64,000 nt of DNA from Natronomonas salina (GTDB lineage Archaea > Halobacteriota > Halobacteria > Halobacteriales > Haloarculaceae). The DNA is taken from the NCBI RefSeq assembly GCF_013391105.1, contig NZ_CP058335.1, positions 1,302,001 through 1,366,000 of the forward strand, in the 5' to 3' direction. This document shows positions 25,911 to 34,368 of the stretch, one piece after another (the first letter of the stretch is position 1; the number at the start of each line of letters is the position of its first letter). Under the pieces are notes generated by a model. It saw only the letters and a program-made list of their open reading frames with translations. It was not told where the DNA came from and ran no database searches. The translations under genes and the position numbers were made by a program.

Positions 25911-26576
25911 TCAGGCGGTCACGGTCACGTTGCCTTCGGCATCGTACTCGACGATCACGTCGAACAGTGGTCGGAGTGTCGCGACGGTCTGTTGCTCGTG
26001 AGCGATCGAATCCATGTGATAGTGGGCCGTCGCGTGCAGGCGGTTCTGCAGCAGGTGGACGAACCGGAAGGCCCGTTTCGGGGTGACGTACTGCAGGAGT
26101 GCGGTCAGCGAGTGAAAACACACCAGCGGGTCGTTCCCGTCGCCCCATTCGTCGACGGCGCGACTGATGGTCATTCCGAGTCGGGTCAGATCCGAGGGGT
26201 CGGCGACCTCGACGGAGATCGTCGTCGAACCGTCCGGGGTCGCCGCAGTCGTCTCGGAGGGGTATCGGTCGGCGCCACTGACGACGCAGATGTGTTCCGG
26301 TGAGTCGTCGATGGAGTCCCGAATGAGCGCGATCCGTTCGTCAGCCGTCTTCGTGAACGACACGAAGAGCATGTTCCGGTCGGCGACCGGCCACGTATCG
26401 ATGAGGGCTGCACAGACGTGGTCATCAAGCGAGCCCTGCATCGGCCCCAACACGAGGACGTCAGAGGCCTCGCCGAGGGCGGTGATATCACCGGAGTCGA
26501 AGAATGATCGCGTCGCGGATTCCACTCTGGTCCCCCCGAGTGACCCGCCAGCCCCACTGTTCATATTTTCTGGCAT
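25911..26576 (-). CDS. DUF7504-like RecA-fold protein
   Basis: A 221-residue protein resembling the haloarchaeal DUF7504 family, predicted to have a RecA/KaiC-like core. Strand-turn VLVLGPMQGSLDDHV stands where a Walker A would be but lacks GK. Further pieces are NMLFVSFTKTADERI, ICVVSGADR, PLVCFHSLTALLQYV and the C-terminal RPLFDVIVEYD. ATP binding is therefore doubtful. It could be co-transcribed with the DUF5305 gene (91-base gap). A divergent paralogue lies at 26936. Such proteins often neighbour HalOD1 and DUF7344 genes; the role is unknown, with signalling inferred. Confidence 0.65.
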   Translation of the reverse strand: MPENMNSGAGGSLGGTRVESATRSFFDSGDITALGEASDVLVLGPMQGSLDDHVCAALIDTWPVADRNMLFVSFTKTADERIALIRDSIDDSPEHICVVSGADRYPSETTAATPDGSTTISVEVADPSDLTRLGMTISRAVDEWGDGNDPLVCFHSLTALLQYVTPKRAFRFVHLLQNRLHATAHYHMDSIAHEQQTVATLRPLFDVIVEYDAEGNVTVTA

Positions 26577-26935
26577 TTAGCGATCGTCCCGACCCCAGAG
26601 ACGCAATAACGGCGGTTTCACCGTCAGTTGAGAGTTCTGAAACCGTGTTAGGAGTAATTGGATAAAAAGACACCGCCCATTTCAAGCCAACAAATCGGAG
26701 TGCGATTCATGCTGACATCCGGGATGGCGTTTCACGCCAAACCGTCTCTATCCCGGAGGAGTCGCATCCGCCCACCATTTTCCCTCGGGTGTCTCCGACC
26801 ACAATCGCCGTGCGTCGGTCGCCGCTCGTTTCGGGAGGTGAGGGGAGTCGCCCCTTTTTGCGCTACGGCTCTGTATGCCAGGAAGTAGTTGTGCGTCGAC
26901 AGTGCGGCGCCGGGACTCAACAGCTATCCAGTATC
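26577..26935. other. Divergent intergenic region with nested inverted repeat
   Basis: About 360 bases between two divergent DUF7504-like genes. An outer pair CCGGGAT/ATCCCGG (26719-26725 with 26750-26756) encloses TGGCGT-TTC-ACGCCA (26725-26739). The longer plus-strand frame upstream of 26936 is Arg/Ser-rich and not taken as coding. Confidence 0.45.
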
Positions 26936-27565
26936 ATGCCTCCATCACAGTCAAGCGACGATTCACCGATCGGGAACTACCTGTATGTCTCACCAACGCT
27001 GCCTGCGACGGACGACTCGTGTTTCGATCGCTTCGAGGCGGTGCGCCCGGCCGAGACACACCTCGTCGTGATCACCCGATCGATCGAGGAGACGCTGGCG
27101 AACTGGCGACGTGTTCACGACGACCCGCCCGCGAACGTCAGCATCGTGAGCGTCGCGGAGGAGACGCGGTCGACGGCAGGCCAAGAGCCCGCGACGGGCA
27201 GCCCGCGAGCCGAGATGGTCTGGCCGGTGTCGCATCCCGGAGACTTGACCGGCATCGAGATCGCCATCACGGAGATACTAACACAGCGGCCGGCAGGCGG
27301 CCAGTTGGTCGTCTGCTTCCAGGCCCTCGATGCCGTGGTACAGTACGCGGCGGTGAAACCCACCTATCGCTTCCTGCACAAACTGACCACGCGGCTCAAG
27401 ACGGCCGACGCGATCGCACACTATCACGTCGCCGACTTCCAACTGGACGGCGATAGTGTCACCAGGATCAGACCGCTATTCGACGGCGTTATCGAGATCG
27501 ACGATGACCTGGCCGTCCAGCAGCCACCCTCGCGCTCCGAAGAGACCACCCCAGTCGATAAATGA
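26936..27565 (+). CDS. DUF7504-like RecA-fold protein, paralogue
   Basis: A 209-residue relative of the divergent gene at 26576. It has the same order of elements: NYLYVSPTLPATDDSCFDRF, HLVVITRSIEETLANWRRV, VSIVSVAEETRS, GGQLVVCFQALDAVVQYAAVKPTYRFLHKLTTRL, and the end motif RPLFDGVIEID. It too lacks GKT/GKS. The pair probably arose by an inverted duplication and shares the regulatory region between them. The start ATG 26936 begins the acidic part; upstream sequence in the frame is not haloarchaeal in composition. Confidence 0.65.
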   Translation: MPPSQSSDDSPIGNYLYVSPTLPATDDSCFDRFEAVRPAETHLVVITRSIEETLANWRRVHDDPPANVSIVSVAEETRSTAGQEPATGSPRAEMVWPVSHPGDLTGIEIAITEILTQRPAGGQLVVCFQALDAVVQYAAVKPTYRFLHKLTTRLKTADAIAHYHVADFQLDGDSVTRIRPLFDGVIEIDDDLAVQQPPSRSEETTPVDK

Positions 27566-27708
27566 GCGACCATCAGCAGGATAGCACAGCAGGAAACCGA
27601 CGAGAGCGCCCACCCGAACGGACGATGGTCGGGCACATCGTCGCCAGACCGGAGACGGAGATATCGATCAGGCCCCATCAGGAGGCCCCATTACCTATTC
27701 CCATCTGA
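27562..27708 (+). CDS. Possible 48-residue ORF overlapping the DUF7504 stop
   Basis: It starts in an ATGA overlap with the preceding stop (MSDHQQDSTAGNRRERPP...). The composition is neutral to basic and nothing is recognised. It may be chance. Confidence 0.2.
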   Translation: MSDHQQDSTAGNRRERPPERTMVGHIVARPETEISIRPHQEAPLPIPI

Positions 27709-27810
27709 TTTCACTGAAAAGTTATCGAGACCTCCTAGAAATATTTAGGCGCTTTTAGATTCGTTCCGTTCCACGAAATTTATGCCCCGTCGGCCGAGTC
27801 ATGTGAAGGT

Positions 27811-28089
27811 ATGGCGAGGGACGGCGAAGAGATCGGAGGGCATGTCGAATCACTCACGGCCGAGATCGTCGAGCACGTGGCTCTGCTGGAGGACAAAGAC
27901 CCACTCGAGCTACAGCCGCCTCTGCAGTCGGTCATCGACCTCGATGCGGTCGAAGCCATCATGGCGCCTTCAGACAACTGTCCCCGGGATGGCGCCGTCA
28001 GTCTCGCGTTCGAATACCGCGACTATCAGGTGATGGTCGAACGCGACGACGACGTCACAGTCCGGGTCAACCAGTCCCGGCCAAGGTGA
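27811..28089 (+). CDS. HalOD1 output-domain protein
   Basis: A 92-residue stand-alone HalOD1 domain. The helix is EIVEHVALLEDKDPLELQPPLQSVIDLDAVEAIM, then strands VSLAFEYRDYQVMVERDDDVTVRVN. Its insert around PSDNCPRD is slightly longer than in the other two HalOD1 proteins of the window. It lies downstream of the DUF7504-like gene on the same strand with 245 bases between. It is probably a signalling output module of unknown target. Confidence 0.8.
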   Translation: MARDGEEIGGHVESLTAEIVEHVALLEDKDPLELQPPLQSVIDLDAVEAIMAPSDNCPRDGAVSLAFEYRDYQVMVERDDDVTVRVNQSRPR

Positions 28090-28213
28090 CCCACGAACAG
28101 ACACCTCAGTCGGCGCACCTCCAGAAACACCTTACACGCCCGACAAGTAATCGTGAACTCGATTACAATAAGTGGGTCGTAACTAACCCGCTTCGAGACC
28201 GTTCACGCGTGAG

Positions 28214-28366
28214 ATGCAGCGACAGATCCCCTCCCAGTGTCCCGAGTGCTCGGGCATCTCGGTCGAGGTTGCCTCCGTGCCGCCCTCCCAGCACGACCGA
28301 GGAGCCGACTGGATGACCCGCGCGACGTGTACGGAATGCGGCGAGTACGTCACCTGGTTCGAATAG
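28214..28366 (+). CDS. 50-residue zinc-ribbon protein
   Basis: MQRQIPSQCPECSGIS... and TCTECGEYVTWFE give two CxxC knuckles (CPEC and CTEC) about 30 residues apart, a classic zinc ribbon. The end, ECG-x-x-VTW, is common in haloarchaeal rubredoxin-like micro-proteins. It is short enough to be missed by gene callers. It lies between the HalOD1 gene and the PHP-domain gene, and its function is unknown. Confidence 0.6.
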   Translation: MQRQIPSQCPECSGISVEVASVPPSQHDRGADWMTRATCTECGEYVTWFE

Positions 28367-28487
28367 CCCACGACAGCGACCACTGGCCGAGCACACCCGA
28401 CAGCGAGCGTGCGTGACGGTGGCTCAAATATACCCCGAGTGTACGGCACAACGGCTATTCCCGATCCACGTCGACCGCGAGTATCCA

Positions 28488-29726
28488 ATGGCCAGAGAGT
28501 CCGCCCTCTCGCGTCGCAGCGTCCTCCGTCGAGGCGCCGCTGGCCTCGCGGCAGCGTTCGCCATCGGCTCGGCGAGTGCAGACACGCACGACGCATCACG
28601 AGCAGCCCCGTACGACGACACAGCCGAGAGCCTCCGAATCGGCGACCTCCACTCCCACACCGCCTACTCGGATGGCGCACCCGACACCCGTCCGGCCGAC
28701 TCGTACGCCACTGGCCGGGATGGTGGCCTCGACTTCAAGGCCGTCACGGACCACTCCGAGTGGCTGGCCGCGCCGGTCCACGGTGACACGAACTGTCTGG
28801 ACCCTACCACCGACCGACGTCTGACCGACTGCGTCATCTCGCCGACCGACGACCCCGACGGCCTCCGGAAGTGGGCGGCGACCAAAGAACAGGCAGCCGC
28901 AGCCACGACGGACGACTACCTCGCTTTGCCCGGCTTCGAGTGGTCCTCGCCGTACCAGGGCCACGTCGTCGTCCACGGGACCGACAACTACGCGACAGCC
29001 ATCGAGACCGGCGGCGCGACGATGCACGGCTTCTGGGAGTGGTTCACCCACGACCCCGCCCTCGGGGGCGGCGCCGACGGCATCGCCTTCTTTGCCCATC
29101 CCGGTCGCGAACCCGAGACCTTCGAGGACTTCCGATACGTCCCCGAGACGGCCGACCGCGTCGTCGGCTGCGAGGTGTTCAACCGCGACGACGACTACTT
29201 CGAGACGGGACTGGCACGCGCCCTGGACGCCGGCTGGCGGGTCGGCGCCGTCGGCAGCACCGACAACCACGCTGCGGAACTCTACCGCCCAGACCGACCG
29301 AAGACGGTCCTCGTGACGCCCGCAGGTGACGCGTGGTCGCGCGAGACCCTCAGACGGACCCTCGAGGCGCGGCGCTTCTACGCTACATACAACGAGACGC
29401 TGCAGCTCCGTCTCCAGGCCGACGGCGCGGAGATGGGCGAGTCGGTCACCGCCCCGGCCGGCGATACCATCCAGGTCGATGTGGACGCCGTCGATCCCGT
29501 GAGTGACGCGGCCATCGAGGCGATCGTCCTCTACTCCAACGGAGCCACCGAGGTCGCTCGGACGACGCTCGACAGCCCGACCAGTTCGACGTCGCTCACA
29601 TACGAGGCGACCGTCCCTCCGGAGGGAACGCGCTGGTACGTCGCGAAGGTCGTCGGGCCGGACGGTCGCGAGGGACCCACACGCGGGAGCGCGTACAGTT
29701 CACCGATCTGGCTCGACGGAAGGTAA
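28488..29726 (+). CDS. Tat-exported CehA/McbA-type PHP metallohydrolase
   Basis: A 412-residue protein with a Tat signal (SRRSVLRRGAAGLAAAFAIGSASA). The PHP metal-binding motifs are in order: GDLHSHTAYSDG, AVTDHSEW, FFAHPGR and GSTDNHA. This fits the CehA/McbA family, whose members include a carbaryl hydrolase and phosphoesterases. The C-terminal quarter is a beta-sandwich-like region (VDVDAVDPVSDAAIEAIVLYSNG...). It is predicted to act outside the membrane on a phosphate or carbamate ester of unknown nature. The ATG at 28488 starts the signal; the upstream extension is not signal-like. Confidence 0.8.
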   Translation: MARESALSRRSVLRRGAAGLAAAFAIGSASADTHDASRAAPYDDTAESLRIGDLHSHTAYSDGAPDTRPADSYATGRDGGLDFKAVTDHSEWLAAPVHGDTNCLDPTTDRRLTDCVISPTDDPDGLRKWAATKEQAAAATTDDYLALPGFEWSSPYQGHVVVHGTDNYATAIETGGATMHGFWEWFTHDPALGGGADGIAFFAHPGREPETFEDFRYVPETADRVVGCEVFNRDDDYFETGLARALDAGWRVGAVGSTDNHAAELYRPDRPKTVLVTPAGDAWSRETLRRTLEARRFYATYNETLQLRLQADGAEMGESVTAPAGDTIQVDVDAVDPVSDAAIEAIVLYSNGATEVARTTLDSPTSSTSLTYEATVPPEGTRWYVAKVVGPDGREGPTRGSAYSSPIWLDGR

Positions 29727-29793
29727 CTCGTCTCGCCTGGCTGAATCACTGTCCGACGAACGCTCTTACACCGAAATCGCCTCTTTGCTACCG

Positions 29794-29949
29794 TCAGTCC
29801 TCGAAATACTCCTGCAGGTGGGCCTCATAGCAGCTCCGGCAGACGTAGCCGTCGACCACGCCGGCATCGCTCTTGGTGTGGATCGTCACGTGGACGGTGT
29901 CGCTGTACGGCACCGTCGCCTCGCAGATCCCGCAGGGTTCGGTCGACAT
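29794..29949 (-). CDS. 51-residue zinc micro-protein
   Basis: MSTEPCGICEATVPYSDTVHVTIHTKSDAG... ending CRSCYEAHLQEYFED, with CGIC and CRSC knuckles. The start is ATG 29949, with an AT-rich box (minus ACACTATGTATGT, 29979-29991) about 30 bases or more upstream; the same box recurs before the HalOD1 gene at 34.7 kb. The family resembles haloarchaeal zinc-finger micro-proteins of unknown specific role. Confidence 0.6.
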   Translation of the reverse strand: MSTEPCGICEATVPYSDTVHVTIHTKSDAGVVDGYVCRSCYEAHLQEYFED

Positions 29950-30065
29950 GCCCCTGAGTCCCCGGAGAGTAGCACTCGACATACATAGTGTTAGCGCCCC
30001 ACATGGCGCGACTCAACTCGTTACTCGACGAACTGACTTATACCGCCGAACGACCCCCAGATGGT

Positions 30066-30317
30066 ATGGACGGCGACGACGAGTTCGTGTTCGACCCCTG
30101 GTACGAGTACCTCTCGACGGCTGAACTGGTACTCCTCGCGGGTGTAGGCGTCGTGGCGCTCGCCACCCTCTGGACGGGCGTGACCGACCCGACGACCAGC
30201 CTCGGCATCTCGGCGGGACTGACGCTGCTCTGTGCCGGCTTCGTCGCGTTCTTCGTTCGCTGGTCGGTCTCCGAGGAGCGGACCGCGGCGCTCCCGGCGT
30301 TCGACGAAGACTGCTGA
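30066..30317 (+). CDS. Small two-helix membrane protein
   Basis: An 83-residue protein with an acidic N-terminus (MDGDDEFVFDPWYEYLS), two membrane helices (AELVLLAGVGVVALATLW and LGISAGLTLLCAGFVAFFV) and a short tail. The ATG at 30066 is chosen because a TATA box (CTTATACC, 30037-30044) lies 26 bases upstream. No family is recognised. It is convergent with the DUF7344 gene that follows. Confidence 0.6.
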   Translation: MDGDDEFVFDPWYEYLSTAELVLLAGVGVVALATLWTGVTDPTTSLGISAGLTLLCAGFVAFFVRWSVSEERTAALPAFDEDC

Positions 30318-30346
30318 AAACACCCACGCCGCAACCGCTTCAGCGA

Positions 30347-30682
30347 TCAGTTCTCGACGTCGAAGTACTTCCGAAGCGGGGCGGTCCGTACCGACGTCAC
30401 GGTCGTCGACTCGGCGTCGTAGTCCAGGAGGTCGGCGTCGGCCAGTTTCGGCAGGTGGACGTGATGGAGCGCCGTCGCGATCTCCCGCTCCGAATCCTCC
30501 GGCGTTCCATCGTGGATGCCCTCGGCGACGGCTGCCGCGAGGTCGGCGATCTGTATCGGCCCGTCCCGACCGAACAGCGCCTCGACGGCCAGCCGACGGT
30601 ACTCGTCGGCCAGCACGTCGAGTGCGATATCTGTTGACGGTTCGTCGATGGCGGAGGATCGGGGATAAACTTGGATGTGCAT
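30347..30682 (-). CDS. DUF7344 winged-helix regulator, soluble
   Basis: A 111-residue winged-helix protein with the DUF7344 pattern: ALDVLADEYRRLAVEALFGRDGPIQIADLAAAVAEG, SEREIATALHHVHLPKLADADLLDYD, then the strand TVTSV. It has no membrane helices, unlike the paralogue at 22045. Starting at ATG 30682 (MHIQVYPRSS) removes a Cys/Arg-rich upstream stretch. It is a likely DNA-binding regulator with unknown targets, and it is divergent from trmB-like 30862. Confidence 0.7.
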   Translation of the reverse strand: MHIQVYPRSSAIDEPSTDIALDVLADEYRRLAVEALFGRDGPIQIADLAAAVAEGIHDGTPEDSEREIATALHHVHLPKLADADLLDYDAESTTVTSVRTAPLRKYFDVEN

Positions 30683-30861
30683 GGGATGTCTCGAAGATCG
30701 ACAGCCGGCGGAGCACCGGGGCTGCCGAATCGTTCGTACACCATCCAGTCGCCACGCGTGTATAAGCAACCCGACACTACTGGCGGGGCGACAGTCCCGA
30801 TGTTCCTCGGGGAGTAACAAGTAGTCAGAACCCATTACCGTCGGAACACCCTACCCCCGCT

Positions 30862-31659
30862 ATGGCAGAGCCGCAGGAGGCCGTCGACGCGTTGATGCAG
30901 TTCGGGTTGACCGAGTACGAGGCGCGCTGTTTCGTCGCGTTGACGCAGCTACCCCACGGGACGGCCAAGGAGATCGGGCAGGTCGCCGACATCCCCCGCT
31001 CCCGCGTCTACGAGACGATGGACCGCCTCTACGATAAGGGCCTCGTCGCGCTCCACAACGCCGAGCCCAAAGAGTACCAGGCCATCTCCATCGACAGGGC
31101 GCTCGATAAGCTCCGCGCAGAGTACGATTCGTACTTCGAGACGGCCGAGGAGGCCCTCCGCGATCTCGAGCCCACCTACAAGAAGGCCGAGCAGGGCGTC
31201 TGGGCGATCAACACCCACGACCAGGTCACCAGTCGAGTCGTCGACCTCCTCGAGGACGCCGACGGGGAGATCGTCCTGGTCGTCCTCGATGAAGATCTCC
31301 TGGACGAGACCACCCTCGACGCCCTCCAGGCGGCCGACGAGCGCGGCGTCAGTCTCTACGTGGGCACCGACTCCGAGACGGTTCACGACCCGCTGGGGGA
31401 CGTCGGCCTCGCGGACGCGGTCTTCACGACGGACCTCGTGGAGTGGTTCACGGCGATGGAGGGGTCGCCGCGGATCGGCCGCCTCCTCATGGTCGACCGG
31501 GGCCCCATCCTGGCGAGCGCACTCCACGAGGAGGAGCTTCCGGGCGTCCCCAACGAGACGGCCGCGTGGACCGACGGCGTCGACCACGGGTTCGCGACCT
31601 TCGCCGAACGCGTGCTGACCTACGAACTCCAGCGCGAGGTCGACGTCGAACTGCAGTAA
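30862..31659 (+). CDS. TrmB family transcriptional regulator
   Basis: A 265-residue TrmB-type protein. The N-terminal winged helix (about 1-80) has LMQFGLTEYEARCFVALTQLPHGTAKEIGQVADIPRSRVYETMDRLYDKGLV. A coiled helix (about 85-115) precedes a C-terminal phospholipase D-like effector domain (VLVVLDEDLLDETTLDAL, VSLYVGTDSE). Family members control sugar metabolism and other genes in archaea. The effector cannot be read from this sequence, and there is no adjacent transporter or sugar gene to suggest a target. Confidence 0.85.
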   Translation: MAEPQEAVDALMQFGLTEYEARCFVALTQLPHGTAKEIGQVADIPRSRVYETMDRLYDKGLVALHNAEPKEYQAISIDRALDKLRAEYDSYFETAEEALRDLEPTYKKAEQGVWAINTHDQVTSRVVDLLEDADGEIVLVVLDEDLLDETTLDALQAADERGVSLYVGTDSETVHDPLGDVGLADAVFTTDLVEWFTAMEGSPRIGRLLMVDRGPILASALHEEELPGVPNETAAWTDGVDHGFATFAERVLTYELQREVDVELQ

Positions 31660-31746
31660 CGGTCACCCACGACTGCTGACTCACAGTACGGTACCGATGG
31701 CTCTCCGTGGTGGGTCGACGCCGCCCGAAAAATGGCTCGCGGACCG

Positions 31747-33087
31747 TTATTCGACGAGCTGGATCGTGTTGCCGTTCGAGGTGATGTGGATGTCGTCGCC
31801 GACGTTGTACCCCTGGTTCTTCGCGAGGTCGACGTACCCCGAGAAGCCCTTCATGTTCTGGTGGGCCGGGATGATGTTCTCGGGCTGGAGGGCCTGCAGC
31901 ATCTCGTAGTGGCCCTCCTGACAGAGGTGGCCGGAGACGTGGATGTCGTCGTAGATGCGGGCGCCCTGCATGCGGAGGAGGGTCTCGGCCTGGTAGCGCT
32001 GGCCCTCGTTGGTCGGCTCCGGGATGACCCGCGCACTGAAGATGACCTTGTCGCCCTCGTCCAGTTCGTACGGCGTCTCGCCGCGTCCCATCCGGGTGAG
32101 CATCGCGCGCGGCTCGCCCTGGTGGCCCGTGACGACGGGCAGGTACTTCTCTTTGCCCTCGTTCATGATGCGCTCGAAGGTCTTGTCGACGGAGTTGCGG
32201 TGGCCGTACATCCCGAGGTCGTCGGGGTAGTCGACGGCGCCCATCCGCTCGGCGGTGCCGCTGTACTGCTCCATCGAGCGCCCGAGCAGCACCGGCTTCC
32301 GGCCGATGTCCTTCGCGAATTCGACGAGCGAGGAGACCCGAGCGATGTGACTGGAGAAGGTGGTGGCTACGATGCCGCCGTCGTAGTCCTCCAGGGAGTA
32401 CATCACGTCCTTGAGGTGCTCCCTTGCGACGGACTCGGAGGGCGTCCGGCCCTTCTTGTTGGCGTTCGTGCAGTCCTCGATGTAACAGAGGACGCCCTCG
32501 TTGCCGATCTCGCGGAAGCGCTCCATGTCGATGGGGTCGCCCAGGACGGGCGTGTGGTCCATCCGCTTGTCGAGGCCGTACACAACGGCGCCCTCCGGGG
32601 TGTGGAGGACGGGGTTGATGGCGTCGATGATGGAGTGGGTGACGTTGACGAACTCCAGTTCGCAGTCGTCGCCGATCGGCATCGTGCCGCCGGGGTCCAT
32701 CTTCACCAGGTCGTTCTGGACGTCGAACTTGTTCTCGTCGTTGATCTCCTCGCGGACGAGTTCGATGGTGAACGGCGAGGCGACGATGGGGGCGTCGTAG
32801 CGGTGGGCGAGCTTCGAGATGGCGCCGATGTGGTCGAGGTGGCCGTGCGTCGGCACGATCGCCTGCACGTCGCCCTTGAGGTCCGACATGACGCGGTCGT
32901 CGGGGATCGCGCCCATGTCGATGAGGTCCAGGCTGTGCATCCGTTCCGTGCGTACGTCGTCGTGGATGAGGACCTTCGACAGGTTCAGCCCCATGTCGAA
33001 GATGACGATGTCTTCGCCCGCCCGGACGGCAGTCATCTGCCGGCCGACCTCCTCGTAGCCGCCGATTGTTGCGATTTCGATTTCCAT
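31747..33087 (-). CDS. rnj: Ribonuclease J
   Basis: A 446-residue metallo-beta-lactamase/beta-CASP nuclease. The metal motif is [12 protein letters not shown], followed by [29 protein letters not shown] (beta-CASP region), [11 protein letters not shown] and [32 protein letters not shown]. Archaeal RNase J is a 5'-to-3' exoribonuclease acting in mRNA decay. A TATA box (33245-33254) lies about 160 bases before the ATG, which predicts a leader of roughly 135 bases, unusual among the mostly leaderless genes here. The long Arg-rich frames opposite and in other frames are shadows. Confidence 0.9.
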   Translation of the reverse strand: MEIEIATIGGYEEVGRQMTAVRAGEDIVIFDMGLNLSKVLIHDDVRTERMHSLDLIDMGAIPDDRVMSDLKGDVQAIVPTHGHLDHIGAISKLAHRYDAPIVASPFTIELVREEINDENKFDVQNDLVKMDPGGTMPIGDDCELEFVNVTHSIIDAINPVLHTPEGAVVYGLDKRMDHTPVLGDPIDMERFREIGNEGVLCYIEDCTNANKKGRTPSESVAREHLKDVMYSLEDYDGGIVATTFSSHIARVSSLVEFAKDIGRKPVLLGRSMEQYSGTAERMGAVDYPDDLGMYGHRNSVDKTFERIMNEGKEKYLPVVTGHQGEPRAMLTRMGRGETPYELDEGDKVIFSARVIPEPTNEGQRYQAETLLRMQGARIYDDIHVSGHLCQEGHYEMLQALQPENIIPAHQNMKGFSGYVDLAKNQGYNVGDDIHITSNGNTIQLVE

Positions 33088-33244
33088 AGTTGAGTCCGAT
33101 CAGAGCGGCCCGAATCCCGATACAACACGGGAAGACGGGGAAGAGCGGCGAGAATAGAAGGCCGTCACTGTCGCGGACCGCCTCGTACGCCGGCTCTCCC
33201 AAGGGACAGCACGTGTTTCGGTTATGCGACCATTGATTGCGGAG

Positions 33245-33254
33245 CCTTAAATAG
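33245..33254 (-). promoter_or_regulatory. TATA-like box upstream of RNase J
   Basis: Minus-strand CTATTTAAGG is the best promoter candidate before rnj. It implies a 5' leader of about 135 bases. Confidence 0.4.
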
Positions 33255-33347
33255 CCGCGGGATGCCACCCGCGCTGGGTCGGTCCCAAAATCCCACGGAG
33301 AGGGTCGGGCCGACTCCCACGACCCACTCCTCTGCCCGGCCGTTCCG

Positions 33348-33785
33348 CTACTCCTCGTCTTCGGCGTCGTCCGCTTCCGCGTCTTCGGCGTCTTCGTCCT
33401 CCGGCGAGCCGTAGGTGCCGATCGGCTCGTCGAGGTCGATGGTCACCAGCTCGAGGCCGTCGTCGGTCTCGCTGACCTCCGGCTCGAACTGCGTCGTGAT
33501 ATCGGGGACGAGGTCGTACCGGTTCAGGAACGCACTGGGCGTGACCGAGCCGGTATCGTTCGTCCTGCTGATCGTGTAGGCGCCGTCCGCGTCGGTGTCG
33601 TCGACGCGCTCGAGGCCAACCTGGTTGTCATCCTCGTCGTAGTACAGCACCGCGGCCTCGGCGTCCTCGAAGTACTCGGACATCGCGGCGCCGTTGATGC
33701 CGATGCTCCCGGACTTCCGCAGGGAGATCATCGGCCCGGAGCTACTCCGCCCGCGACCGCCGCCGTCGAACTTTTCGAAACCCAT
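33348..33785 (-). CDS. Conserved haloarchaeal-type acidic protein
   Basis: A 145-residue protein. The N-terminus is Gly/Arg/Ser-rich (GFEKFDGGGRGRSSSGPMISLRKSGSIGINGAAMSEYFEDAEAAVLYYDEDDNQVGLERV), and the latter part of that resembles AbrB/SpoVT-like swapped-hairpin strands (SLRKSGSIGIN...). The C-terminus is a long Glu/Asp/Ala tail. I do not recognise a named family. It lies between the RNase J gene and the zinc-ribbon gene on the same strand. Confidence 0.65.
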   Translation of the reverse strand: MGFEKFDGGGRGRSSSGPMISLRKSGSIGINGAAMSEYFEDAEAAVLYYDEDDNQVGLERVDDTDADGAYTISRTNDTGSVTPSAFLNRYDLVPDITTQFEPEVSETDDGLELVTIDLDEPIGTYGSPEDEDAEDAEADDAEDEE

Positions 33786-34006
33786 TGTGTACCTCGGTCT
33801 TGCAACCGATGTTCAGGAATACTCTCGAATACATTGTAATTCTTTTTCCTCGCGACTACAGGCGCTATGGCGAACGTGGACGAACTATTCACGTTCTGTG
33901 AGTCAGTTTGGAACGTAGTACAGCAATATCTGGAGAAGCGGTACTACACACGTGACGCTGAAAACGAAAGAATCGAGGGAGACGACGGAAGTTCGGTTCC
34001 CAGCCG

Positions 34007-34246
34007 CTACCCGGACCGCTCGTCGAGCCAGGTCGACTGGCAGTCCTCGGTACAGAAGGGGTAGAGCTGGAGCGAGCCGTCCTCGTCCCGGTCGGACGTG
34101 ACGGGATACCACTCGTTGGTCTCGATGGGGTCCCCGCACTGCTCGCAGTACGTCTCTGACGCGTCGGCCCCGTCGGTCGCCCCGGAGTCGGCGGCGTCGC
34201 TCTCGCTCGCCGAGGGGCGCTCCCCCTCGTCGGGGTCGTCACTCAT
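34007..34246 (-). CDS. DUF7576-like zinc-ribbon protein
   Basis: A 79-residue protein with an acidic tail of about 33 residues, then CEQCGDPIETNEWYPVTSDRDEDGSLQLYPFCTEDCQSTWLDE. The pattern CxxCG ... WYP ... FC-x3-C ... W is that of haloarchaeal DUF7576-type zinc ribbons, often found next to histidine kinases and HalOD1 genes as here. ATG 34246 is chosen because the upstream frame is Ala/Gly/Arg-rich. It is the last gene of the minus-strand signalling block. Confidence 0.7.
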   Translation of the reverse strand: MSDDPDEGERPSASESDAADSGATDGADASETYCEQCGDPIETNEWYPVTSDRDEDGSLQLYPFCTEDCQSTWLDERSG

Positions 34247-34368
34247 GCACAGCCCGCCGAGTCGGACCGCGCCGACTCGTTCCTGGGAGTCCGTGCCGGC
34301 TGCACTCGAACTGGAGGCGCGTCCGGCCACGTGGGCCCGGCCCGTCGCGCCTGCGTCGCGACATTCGT

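Noticed and set aside
31487-33268. 593-codon Arg/His-rich frame over RNase J
   Set aside because: RNase J motifs occupy a different frame. This is a shadow, though its upstream part covers the predicted leader.
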